Origin: Irineochytrium annulatum
Lineage: Eukaryota > Chytridiomycota > Chytridiomycetes > Chytridiales > Chytridiaceae
Assembly: GCA_027600665.1 (NCBI GenBank)
Contig: JADGJL010000688.1
Coordinates: 1-12,417 of the forward strand
Length of the DNA: 12,417 nt
Reading direction: 5' to 3'
The position numbers and the translations under genes were made by a program. The notes under the pieces were generated by a model, which was given only the letters and a program-made list of their open reading frames with translations, was not told the origin of the DNA and made no database searches. Below are positions 1-8,129 of this stretch, piece by piece. Within the stretch, counting starts at the first letter, position 1. Every line of letters begins with the position of its first letter.

Positions 1-141
1 AATTCAATGAGGCGATGCAAACTCCAAATCGTTATTTTTGTCCGTTTTTTCTTTATTTTTCCATCATTCCTTCCGCCTGTGATATCCAACCTCCAGATGC
101 TTTGGCCAATAACAAGAACCGTATTTCTACAAACGAACCGT

Positions 142-1070
142 TCACTCCTCCGCCGGGGGGACCTGTACGAAGTTTTAAGTAAGTGGTCGGCAACGGAAGA
201 TATTAGATGCTTACCGGGTTGCAGATCGGGTTGTGGAACAGCGAAAGATCACCGTTGCCCCAGGGGAACGGCTGAAAGAAGAAAAGAAAGTAAGAAGAAG
301 GTCAGCGACAACGCTCAGGTGACAAAATTCAAAGCCATCAGTGCACAGTTCCAATCCAAGGTTCGCGAGCCAATAATTTCGCCAGACCAATTTGCCCTCC
401 CAACCCCAAGCTAGCCGACCATCTTTGGCAGCTGACCACGACGACAGCTCCACAGCAATCCGCCCTCCCCAACATGCAGTTCCAATTAAACATACATTCT
501 TCCTCTTCCTCAGGTGAGGAAGGCCGGTGTACTCGTTGGGGTGCTCCTCCAGGTGATGCATGTGCTCAATCTCCCTCGGCACGCAGATGGCCATGATGGC
601 AATGAGCGCGGGGATGGCAACGAACATGTTGAACCTCGACCAGAACGTCGTCGACTCTGTGATAATAATGCAATTCATAAGGATGCGAAAACGAGACAGT
701 AAGACATGGCAGAGGCAGTAGAAACGGTAGATCGGGCGAGTTATTGGTCAATTGAAGTCGCTGGCACGCGAACATAATGCCGGTCATTCGAATCTCGACC
801 GATCCCGTCCCCGTCCACTCCAGATCCACCAGGCCCAGAAACCAAAGCAGCAAGAGAAGAAGTCAGCCAATACGCACTCTTGGCGTGCTCAACCTCGTGC
901 CATTCCTCCGGGAGCATGGTGTCCTGGCGGGAAGGCCATTTGGACTTGTCCACGGGATCGAAGTTGAACACCGAGTCCGGGACCTTACGGGGCCCCGTCG
1001 TGGTGGCCGGCGCAGCCGAGAAGGCTCGGGCCGCTAGGGGAGTGCGGCGGATGATGGCGCGCGAGAGCAT
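142..1070 (-). CDS. COX13: Cytochrome c oxidase subunit VIa (Cox13/COX6A), mitochondrial
   Basis: Small single-span subunit of respiratory complex IV in the inner mitochondrial membrane. Four exons on the minus strand: 1070-878, 656-496, 271-215 and 162-142. They sum to 432 nt (143 aa) with consistent phases. The N-terminus MLSRAIIRRTPLAARAFSAA is an Arg-rich, acid-free presequence. Family landmarks are EEWHEVEHAK near residue 60, one membrane span at about 70-90 (FVAIPALIAIMAICV), a His/Glu-rich segment, then PHLRKRKNPFPWGNGD at about 111-126 and SLFHNPICNP, typical of COX6A C-termini. Exon 3 ends at a GTAAGC donor. The last exon adds only VPPAEE, which resembles the usual Pro-rich end of the family. 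If that intron were retained, the protein would end NPVSI with a stop at 203-205. The start ATG has A at -3. The family call is firm; the final exon is inferred from splice signals and family resemblance. Confidence 0.9.
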
Positions 1071-1142
1071 TTTTCAGTTCTTCGGTTGTGCCCTTTCGCT
1101 TTTTCGACCACACGCCTCTCTTCCCTCTGGATCTAGGACGCT

Positions 1143-1523
1143 GCTTGAGCTGGGATCTATTCTGAATCGATAGTTCAAGCGACAGATCGGCGGGTGACGA
1201 AACGATGGATGAGCACCCAATGTCGGCCCCCGCCTATCGTTTCGATCAACTTCAACTTAAGTGGCCGGAGCACAGGAGTTTGGGACGGAAGGAGAGAGGC
1301 TCCGATGAAGCTTAACTGCTTTGGGTCTTCAACGTGGTGGCTATGCTTCTGATGTTAACTCATCAGTTGGACGGCCACAGTCTTCGTTTTTGGGGTCCCA
1401 CTTCTGAAGCATAGCTAGGCTGCGTTGCAGGCGAGAAACACTATCGCTTCTGTCCTAAGGGCTCTTCTAGAGCCAGTGGAATCTCTATGAGCTCTGGAGT
1501 GGAACTGATTTTTGTCATCAGTT
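1143..1523. other. Cluster of inverted repeats, possible structured RNA
   Basis: Successive potential hairpins. GCTTGAGCT at 1143-1151 pairs with AGTTCAAGC at 1172-1180 (9 bp, one G-T). CGAAACGAT at 1198-1206 pairs with ATCGTTTCG at 1236-1244 (9 bp perfect). GCTATGCTTC at 1340-1349 pairs with GAAGCATAGC at 1406-1415 (10 bp perfect), with CTGATG/CATCAG (1349-1354 and 1361-1366) nested inside. GGCTCT/AGAGCC lies at 1460-1474 with a 3-nt loop, and AACTGAT/ATCAGTT at 1503-1523. Which strand is transcribed, if either, cannot be told. I tried to match U1, U2, U4, U5, U6, SRP and RNase P landmarks by eye and found none. Confidence 0.35.
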
Positions 1524-1857
1524 GTAGTTGCATGTCGTCGTAGGCGCAAGCTTTTATGTCATGATACTTTGCTGTTTCAATTCGCGGATGTGACATGATT
1601 GCTTTCGGTCAACGGTTACTTGACTGTTGGACGGCGACTGCATTGGGTTACCGGGGATGAGCGCGTATTAAGGTGTGCTGGTTAACGACGAACTTTGTCC
1701 GCCTCCATCATAGCACTCACCTACTGCTCTTTTTTTTACTCGTTCTCTAATTACGCTCTGCCCTCGATTTTCATCCGTCTATTCTGGTTGTCGTCTGCTG
1801 CACTTTTTGGAGCTTTTTCCTGCTTCCTGCCTGCTTCCTGCATGGGACTACAATAAG

Positions 1858-1938
1858 ATGGGTGCCTTTGTTATATCAAATAATTGGTTTCTCGTTATAC
1901 ATCGCAGTAGACCGTTTATTCCATCCATTCAACTGTGA
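1858..1938 (+). other. Upstream ORF in the probable transporter leader
   Basis: An ATG at 1858 with A at -3 and G at +4, a favourable initiation context, opens a 26-codon frame ending in TGA at 1936-1938. It lies 166 nt before the transporter ATG and in a different frame. If the transcription start is upstream of 1858, this would be a translated uORF. The transcription start is not visible in the sequence. Confidence 0.35.
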
Positions 1939-2020
1939 ACTGCATACCCTCAATCAAATTCGGTTTCGTGATTCAAGTCTCCCACTCCGTCGCCACTTCG
2001 CCCGAGGCCAACACCAACGG

Positions 2021-2060
2021 TCTCCCGATCCATACATCGTCCTCCCGATCCATATACCGT
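2021..2060. repeat. Two-copy 20-bp tandem repeat upstream of the transporter
   Basis: The 20-bp units 2021-2040 and 2041-2060 share 17 of 20 positions (core CTCCCGATCCATA), followed by the first bases of a third unit (CCTCCCGCCC at 2061-2070). It lies 45-84 nt before the transporter start codon and is probably in the 5' untranslated region. Confidence 0.7.
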
Positions 2061-2104
2061 CCTCCCGCCCTAGGCATCACGGCGCCAACCACGTATCCCG
2101 CGTC

Positions 2105-4634
2105 ATGACGGACCAGAGCTCCCTCCTATGGGAGCAGCCCCGGCCAGCCACTCCCACGACAGCGAACGCAGCCCTGGCAACGTCCGTTGCCGGCGAGGCC
2201 TCCTTCCTCTCGGACTCGGACGGATCAGACTACGGCAGCTCGGGCCGTTCGAACGTTACGGCCGTCCGTCCGCTGGGCGCCGGAGGTGTGGCGGGTGCGT
2301 CAGTTGAAGGGGCTGGCGACGCGTCGAGGGCGTCCACGGCTGCGTCGGATGGGACCGCGGCTGGTGGCGTGAGTTGGACGCCGACGGCGGCTGGGAAGGT
2401 TTTGCGGCAGGTAGGAGTGGAACTGCGCTCATCTTCTGGTTGTTACGCGCCTCGTTGCTGATTCCTTGCAACTTAGTCGGATGCCGCTCTTCGCCTGGAC
2501 GTGGAGGAGAGCTCACCGCGGCCTAGCGATGTCGTGCCGTTTTTGGACGACGACGAAGAATCGGCGCTGACTTCCCCACTGGCCGTAGTTGGGCGGGGCG
2601 GCGTGGTGGGCGATGAAGATGTCGACAGAGAGGCTGTCCAGGTTGTTAACGACCACATTGGGAGGATCGGGATGGGGAAATACCAGGTTTGCCTTCAAAC
2701 AAATGTTGGCGTGTAATAGCCTTTATTTATCGGACGCCTTTTGCTCTGTTTCAGTGGCGACTCTTCTTCCTGTGCGGGTTTGGGTGGCTGAACGACAATA
2801 TGTTAGTAATGGTCACTTCTTGGCGGTTTCGGTTATTGACGATGTTGACGATTAGGTGGCTCCAAGGAATATCGCTGGCGATACAGGGAGTTCAGAAGGA
2901 GTTCAACGTCTCGAGCACGTTCATGGGACTCGGGACGAGGTGAGCATTCTTTGCCTTGCCTTTGTTTGCTTCACGCTGTATATACGAAGTACTTATTGTT
3001 AATTCTCCTACTTAGCTCCGCGTTTGTGGGCATGATGGTGGGGTCGGCTTTCTGGGGCCCTGCTAGCGACATAATTGGACGGAAGCCAGCCTTCACCATG
3101 ACGTTGCTGTTGGCGTCGCTATTTGGCGGGCTCGCTGCATTCTCGTCCTCATTTACGTGGTTCTGCCTCATGCTATTCGGCATGGGAACAGGCGTTGGAG
3201 GAAACTTGCCCGTTGATGGTGTGGAACTCCGCTTTTTTCTCCTTTCTAGCTGCAATACTTGGCTTTGCCTTCGTTTCTTTATATCCTCCGCGTTGCATTT
3301 TTCGCCGTGGTTTACATTGGATCTTCCCTGATTCACTAACACTTTACTGATCCCCCTTTCCTTCTCAGGTGCCCTTTTCCTAGAATTTGTGTATATATTT
3401 TCTTTTTGTCTACCTTCTTCTTTTCTTTAAGATTTGCCAACAATTGTTTTCATATTTTCATTTGTACGTGTCGCGGCGACATACTAAACTACACCGAATA
3501 GGCCGCCGTCTCATCAGAACCTGTTAACGCTTCTCTCATTGTTCTGGCCTGTCGGCCAACTCCTCGCCTCCGCCATCGGCTGGGCCGTCCTCCCCACCGC
3601 GACGTGCGGTGACACCTGCACGGACCCTCTAATTGAGAACCGGGGCTGGCGGCGGCTCCTCATGGCGCTGTCGGCCGTAACTCTCGCGATGCTCGTGGCC
3701 CGCCAATTGGCAGTGACGATGCTAGAAAGCCCTAAGTTCTTGGTCTCGCGAGGGAGAAGGAGGGAGGCTGCGGAGGTGCTCGCCAGCCTGGCGGAGGTGA
3801 ACGGGTGGAAGGGGATGGCGGTCACAGCGGAGGACTTGGGCGCTGGAAGAAGGACGGCCGGGTCGGCTATCAGGAGGAGCGCATCGTTTGTGAGGAGGCC
3901 GGCAGCGGTGACGGGTGGGTGGCGCGGCATCGCAGAGGAGCGATGGGCTAGCACAAAGGATGGGCTGAGGAGGTGGAGGGCGAAATTATATTCGCTGTTT
4001 AAGCCGGACTTAATCAGGTGAACTTCTTTCCGAAGTAAACCTCGTTAACAACGACATTAGGACGACAGTTCTCGTCTGGATTATCTGGTCATTGATCTCA
4101 TGTGGCTACACCATGTTCAACGGCTTCTTAACCTTCTTCCTCGAATCGGGCCCGGACTCGACCGAGCCCCCGCCGACGTCGGACGAGACTTTCCGTGATA
4201 TTTTCATCATTTCCGTCATGGGCGTTCCCGGCTCGATCCTCGGCATGTTCCTCATAGAGACGCGCCTTGGACGGCGATATACGATGTCGCTTTCATCCTT
4301 TGGCACGGCCGCCTCGCTCTTCCTCTTCACCATTACGCGCACTCGTGGCGGACAACTCCTCGCGAGCTGTCTCGCCGCGGTGCTGCAGAATGTGATGTAC
4401 GGCGTGCTGTACTGTTACACGCCAGAGGTCTTCGACAGCCAAGTCAGGGGGACCGCAACCGGTGTTGCCGGCGCGCTTAGCAGGGTATTTGGGACTGCCG
4501 CGCCGTTACTGACGGGGGCGCTGTGGACGATTGGGCCGAGCGTGCCGCTATATGTGGCGGCCCTGCTGATCGCGGGGGCAGCGAGTTGTATGGTCTTTTT
4601 GCCGATAGAGACGAAGGGTAGGCAAGCACTTTAA
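2105..4634 (+). CDS. Major facilitator superfamily transporter, SV2/sugar-porter-like
   Basis: Predicted 653-aa multipass transporter for an unknown small solute. Eight exons: 2105-2410, 2477-2686, 2755-2801, 2856-2939, 3016-3218, 3369-3390, 3502-4017 and 4061-4634 (1962 nt, phases all consistent; introns 66, 68, 54, 76, 150, 111 and 43 nt). Residues 1 to about 165 form a hydrophilic Ser/Gly/Asp-rich cytoplasmic tail. The membrane part opens with WRLFFLCGFGWLNDNMWLQG at about 173. The MFS loop motif GPASDIIGRK lies at 230-239, LESPKFLVSRGR at about 365-376 is the sugar-porter PESPRFL-type motif, a long Arg/Glu-rich loop follows at about 375-460, then IETRLGRRYT, PEVFDSQVRGTATG and C-terminal PIETKGR at 644-650. 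These signatures match SVOP/SV2-like fungal transporters; the substrate is not deducible. The ATG at 2105 was chosen because the upstream in-frame extension has no ATG and does not resemble the family. Exon 6 is only 22 nt. Confidence 0.9.
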
Positions 4635-5180
4635 TCGGTGAAGGACACGATAGGATATTGTTCAAGAGACAGTAAGCGAGTATAGCCGTTTATTTTCATA
4701 TTTCGTAGCGTGTACATTACTTGGCGTTCGTTAAACACTTAGTCATGACACTTTTAGTTGGATTTGGAGATGTGTTTGATTCTCAGCCCGTGTTCGGTCT
4801 ACCTCTCCGTCTCCCATTCTTCACACATTTGTAAAACGTCACACCCTTTAACGTAGTGGCTTCTGTAGCCTCCGATTCATTGCCTGATATTAGTTGGTTG
4901 GATAATATCTCGTTTGGATAGATTTTGCTCCTTCTCAAGTTGATGAACCCGGTATACCATCATGCGCTCGTATTTCAACAATAAAGCAACGTGGCCATGG
5001 CCGCATCTAAACTGGTCGCCCTTTTCTATATATATGCGCGATGCGCATAGGAGAAGGCGCAAGCAGATATTTGCTGTGGCATAATACATTGGATGGTTGT
5101 TCAAGTGACAGCTAATATCTCAAGTAATATTGGTTCGTACCCAACTATCAATTTCGTGTGTAATTTTTGTAAACTCTGTA

Positions 5181-5226
5181 TTTTTTTTTCGGTTTGTGGA
5201 AGAAATAAAAAAATAATAATAATAAT
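5181..5226. repeat. Homopolymer and AAT microsatellite
   Basis: Nine T at 5181-5189, seven A at 5207-5213, and five AAT units at 5212-5226, forming a low-complexity AT-rich patch in the transporter-epimerase gap. Confidence 0.8.
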
Positions 5227-5650
5227 CATAATAGGCTTCAGCATCAAAGGCAGCAAGCCCCCAGCGCTCCCGAAGTCCCGCTCACCAGGACGTTGACGGC
5301 TTTCTCTTTGCCCACCAAATCCCTATGGCCTAACGCCTGCCAGAGGTAAGATACCGTCACTTCAGTGGCCCCATAATTGCAATTTTTTACTGTTTTACTG
5401 TCAATAAATGGTTCCAATGCCCGGGGCGGATGCAAACTAATGCAGCGCTCGCGGCTCAGAGGTGTAAAAATATGTGCTCGGGACGTGAGTCAAATGTTTT
5501 AATGCTCTTGGAATTAAGAGTGCAGCCGGAGCGAGGTCGGCCCAAGGCGCCTTGCGGTGTAGCGGAAACTATCCGTGAGCACGCGTGTTATTGAAAGGCA
5601 TGCCGCTTCTATAGGTTGTGGGGATACCGCTGGTGAGGACTATGTTTCCA

Positions 5651-5684
5651 GACGTCGTCATTGAAGTTGACGTCATCAATGAAG
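5651..5684. repeat. Imperfect direct repeat centred on a CRE-like TGACGTCA
   Basis: GACGTCGTCATTGAAG (5651-5666) and GACGTCATCAATGAAG (5669-5684) match at 14 of 16 positions with an 18-nt period. The junction makes the palindrome TGACGTCA at 5668-5675, flanked by CATTGA (5659-5664) and TCAATG (5676-5681). TGACGTCA is the canonical CREB/ATF bZIP site. It lies 0.7 kb from the nearest start codon, so a regulatory role is unproven. Confidence 0.4.
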
Positions 5685-6074
5685 CCCATAGCGTCTTCCC
5701 GCAAACATTGCCGTCTGAAATATATCGCAATGAAATAAGCTGAACAACACAATCAACTTTGGTGCAAAAGCAGGCGGCACATGCATATCGGACATCCGAA
5801 GTGATAGCTTCGAAGGGCGAACTGTGAACACCACTGGCCTCAAGTTTTCCTTCGAACTGCCCGAGACTCGTTCCACTCGTACAAAGGCGACAATAGGCGT
5901 TTTATGGCGGGCACATACCAAGCGAAAATGCGTGACATGAAAGTCAAGATCAGGCCTCAACAACGCCGATGTCCCATACACAATGCAATCGTACAGCATC
6001 CCTCCTCCGTGTGAGTGCCACATCGCGTATATTAGCAATGACGTGGAATGCGGACGGTCGGGCCATACGGCCAT
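5676..6074 (-). CDS. Hypothetical protein, weak single-exon ORF
   Basis: An open minus-strand frame of 132 codons from an ATG at 6074 to a TGA at 5676-5678. The frame stays open upstream to about 6140, where a TTCTTCAG acceptor-like site precedes it, so an upstream exon is conceivable. The product contains LDFHVTHFRLVCARHKTPI and CDIFQTAMF, with no domain I recognise, no signal peptide and only moderate third-position GC, unlike the strong bias of the confirmed genes. It lies between the transporter and the epimerase and would be divergent to the latter. It could be a real orphan gene, a degraded gene or chance. Confidence 0.22.
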   Translation of the reverse strand: MAVWPDRPHSTSLLIYAMWHSHGGGMLYDCIVYGTSALLRPDLDFHVTHFRLVCARHKTPIVAFVRVERVSGSSKENLRPVVFTVRPSKLSLRMSDMHVPPAFAPKLIVLFSLFHCDIFQTAMFAGRRYGLH

Positions 6075-6191
6075 ACGGCTCTCTAAATCGCGTCGATCCC
6101 TCCAACTCGTCCCCTCATCCTCGTCCCTGAAGAAATACACTTCCCAACGGGGAGCTATTCAGGTGGAGTGTCGCCATTCGTGTGGGCAAAC

Positions 6192-6213
6192 CGCATCCGC
6201 ATGATCGGATGCG
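6192..6213. other. Perfect 8-bp inverted repeat upstream of the epimerase
   Basis: CGCATCCG at 6192-6199 and CGGATGCG at 6206-6213 are exact reverse complements with a 6-nt loop, 186 bp before the epimerase ATG. It could be a palindromic transcription-factor site or a leader hairpin. CGG-N-CCG-type half-sites are used by fungal zinc-cluster regulators, but the arrangement here (CCG...CGG, everted) is only suggestive. Confidence 0.35.
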
Positions 6214-6398
6214 TTAAAGAGCGCCCAGAGCGCCTTCCTCGACGACAAGGCCCTCCCGTATCTCGTCCATCGCGGTCGCTCGTCGGCTGATCAAGAGATC
6301 ATCCGTCATTTGAGGATTCGTCAATACTCGGCCTCGGTTTTGTTTGTTTTTGTAATCGTCAATCGTCACCCCGAGACCTCCATCATCAAAGGATCGCC

Positions 6399-7521
6399 AT
6401 GACGCGCCCGCAGCCCAAGATCGCGCCCTCGATCCTCGCCTCGGACCTCTCCGACCTCGCGAACGAGACGAAGCGCATGGTCGAGGCCGGCGCTGATTAC
6501 ATCCATGTGGACGTGATGGTGGGAGGAAGACCCGGCACTTTCACGGCCTTGATCGATTGCTGCTGATATGCGTTGCGGCATTTTTAGGACGGACACTTTG
6601 TACCGAATCTGACGCTGGGGGCGCCAGTTGTTCAGAGTCTGAGGAAGCATACGCAGGCGTTTCTCGGTAAGGGAGTTTTGGACGGGTTGTTGGGAGGGAG
6701 CCGCATGCTGACTGATTCCTGACGGGAACAGATTGCCATCTCATGGTCTCGGAGCCCGAGCGGTGGGTCGACGACTTTGCCAAGGCTGTAAGCATCTACA
6801 TGATCAATTGATTGCGCCTGTGTTGTGAATATGGGTATACTCATGTGTGTCATTCGTTTGCAGGGCGCAAACTTGTATACCTTTCACATCGAGGCGACGA
6901 AGGATGCCAAGGCGCTCGTCGCCAAGATCCACGCAGCGGGGATGAAGTGCGGCGTCGCGCTTAAGCCTAACACGCCCGCGTCGGACGTCTACGCCATCGC
7001 GGAGGATGTGGACCAGATCCTTTGCATGACCGTTGGTGAGTTGTGTGAGATGCATATGGGTTGGGTGATCAGTAGGTCATTTTTTGGGGTGGATGTTTTG
7101 AGGAGGACATTACAAGCGGTTACTGCTATGTGTACTTTATCGGGCTGGCAAAAAAGGGCCCATTTACGGACGTCGGGAGTGAGGCCGTTTTGTTTTCATG
7201 ACCGCCTCCTGGTCGCACTCTTCGAATTCCTGCCTTCTCTGAAAATAAAGATTACTAAGCTCGTTTCTCCTCGTAGAACCCGGTTTCGGCGGCCAATCCT
7301 TTATGTCCAACATCATGCCAAAAGTCCAGGACCTCCGCACCCGGTACCCCCACAAGGACATCGAGGTCGACGGCGGACTGGGGCCCGACACCATCGACGC
7401 GGCTACGTCAGCGGGGGCGAACGTCATCGTGGCCGGGACGTCGGTGTTCAAGTCCAAGGTGCCTAGGGACACGATCGAGTTGCTCAGGGGGAGCGTGAGG
7501 AAGAATGTGACGGAGAAGTAG
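6399..7521 (+). CDS. RPE1: Ribulose-phosphate 3-epimerase
   Basis: Cytosolic pentose-phosphate enzyme interconverting D-ribulose 5-phosphate and D-xylulose 5-phosphate. Five exons: 6399-6518, 6588-6666, 6732-6787, 6864-7035 and 7277-7521 (672 nt, 223 aa, the normal family length; introns 69, 65, 76 and 241 nt). The (beta/alpha)8 landmarks are all present: IAPSILASD at 8-16; HVDVMDGHFVPN at 36-47, with the His36 and Asp38 metal/catalytic residues and Met40; CHLMV at 68-72, with the His69 metal ligand; HIEA at 93-96; [12 protein letters not shown] at 140-151; and VDGG at 173-176, with the catalytic Asp174. [11 protein letters not shown] near the C-terminus is the phosphate-binding strand-loop. 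Introns interrupt conserved motifs (VDVM|DGHF and MTV|EPGFGG), which confirms the splice sites. The start is the first in-frame ATG, with G at -3. No anomalies. Confidence 0.97.
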
Positions 7522-8129
7522 CACTGTAGTTTTGTATCGGGATGGTTTGAAACAGTACAGAAGGATATCGGGCTTCTTGGTGGCACGGAAAAGAGTGCAT
7601 TACAGTAATGGCATTACAGTTGGGTTTGATTAGGATGTTTGGCATTTGTTCAAGTCGTTATATCAAGTTTTTTTTTCCACGAAGACAAAAAGAGCATTAT
7701 ATCATCATGATGAGTTTTCGTGCTTGAAGCGCGTGCGAACGGAACGTGTGCAGTTAGTTGCGGGTTCGGTTGGTCATAGGAGACTCTGCATTTTTCTATA
7801 ATATTAATATATTAATAACATAAAGTATTCCTCAAGATAAAGAAGAAATGAATATAATATTGATGATGATGCATCAATCTGTAAAATGGGGAAGCAGGTA
7901 CCCTGAATGAAAGAAAGAATGAACATCATGTGGATGTGCGCGAGGATGTGCAGCACAGCGCGAGTCTCGCCCCATCCCCTCTCAGCAAGTCTGCAAGTGT
8001 GTCTTCAATGTCTTCACCCCGTCGGATGTCTGCGCTGCGAAAAATTCAATTCAAAAAGTCGCGTCCCTCCAATTTCGCTTCTCTCACATCTTCACCCCCG
8101 CAAAGCAACACCCTCTACCGATCAACTCA
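7522..8129. other. Intergenic region between the epimerase and the CBM19-like gene
   Basis: Epimerase 3' region followed by the promoter and leader of the secreted-protein gene. A short direct repeat GCATTACAGT occurs at 7597-7606 and 7611-7620. An AT-rich block at 7795-7860 contains the 16-bp palindrome TATTAATATATTAATA at 7802-7817. The last 50 nt before the ATG are C/T-rich, as in many fungal leaders. No gene seen. Confidence 0.6.

Larger units (their letters stand above)
1071..2104. other. Divergent intergenic region between COX13 and the transporter
   Basis: About 1 kb separating two start codons on opposite strands, so it should hold both promoters and leaders. No convincing protein gene is present. 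Its COX13-proximal half contains several inverted repeats (1143-1523, listed separately). A run of nine T lies at 1730-1738, and the segment to about 1850 is pyrimidine-rich on the plus strand, including a tandem TGCTTCCTGC copy near 1820-1840. I see no unambiguous TATA box. Confidence 0.6.
4635..6398. other. Long intergenic stretch without a recognised gene
   Basis: Holds the transporter 3' region and the epimerase promoter. Contents seen: the palindrome GGCCATGGCC at 4993-5002; a 7-bp hairpin TATGCGC/GCGCATA at 5033-5049; an AT-rich patch at 5160-5232; a short minus-strand ORF at 5244-5435 with no recognised similarity; an 18-nt-period duplication at 5651-5684; a weak minus-strand ORF at 5676-6074; the tandem GCCATACGGCCATACGG near 6062-6078; and an 8-bp hairpin at 6192-6213. 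No tRNA or transposon hallmark was found. Confidence 0.55.

Noticed and set aside
7..414. Plus-strand ORF of 135 codons at the start of the window
   Set aside because: It overlaps COX13 exons 3 and 4 on the other strand, and its composition is not protein-like.
780..800. TTCGAAT resembling a tRNA B box
   Set aside because: It lies inside COX13 intron 1, and no A box, acceptor stem or cloverleaf could be built around it.
1445..1475. Possible U2 snRNA start (ATCGCTTCT followed by a hairpin)
   Set aside because: Only nine bases match. The branch-site-recognition sequence GTAGTA and the Sm site are absent.
1862..2104. In-frame N-terminal extension of the transporter
   Set aside because: It has no ATG (it begins at GTG) and overlaps the tandem repeat and uORF, so it is better read as leader.
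4877..5104. Minus-strand ORF of 75 codons
   Set aside because: It starts at TTG, lies in AT-rich sequence and has no recognisable motif.
5244..5435. Minus-strand ORF with a dehydrogenase-like Gly-rich stretch (SGTSGALG)
   Set aside because: It is too short and isolated. No neighbouring exons complete a Rossmann fold, so the resemblance is probably chance.
7802..7817. 16-bp AT palindrome
   Set aside because: It lies in a strongly AT-rich block where such palindromes are expected by chance.
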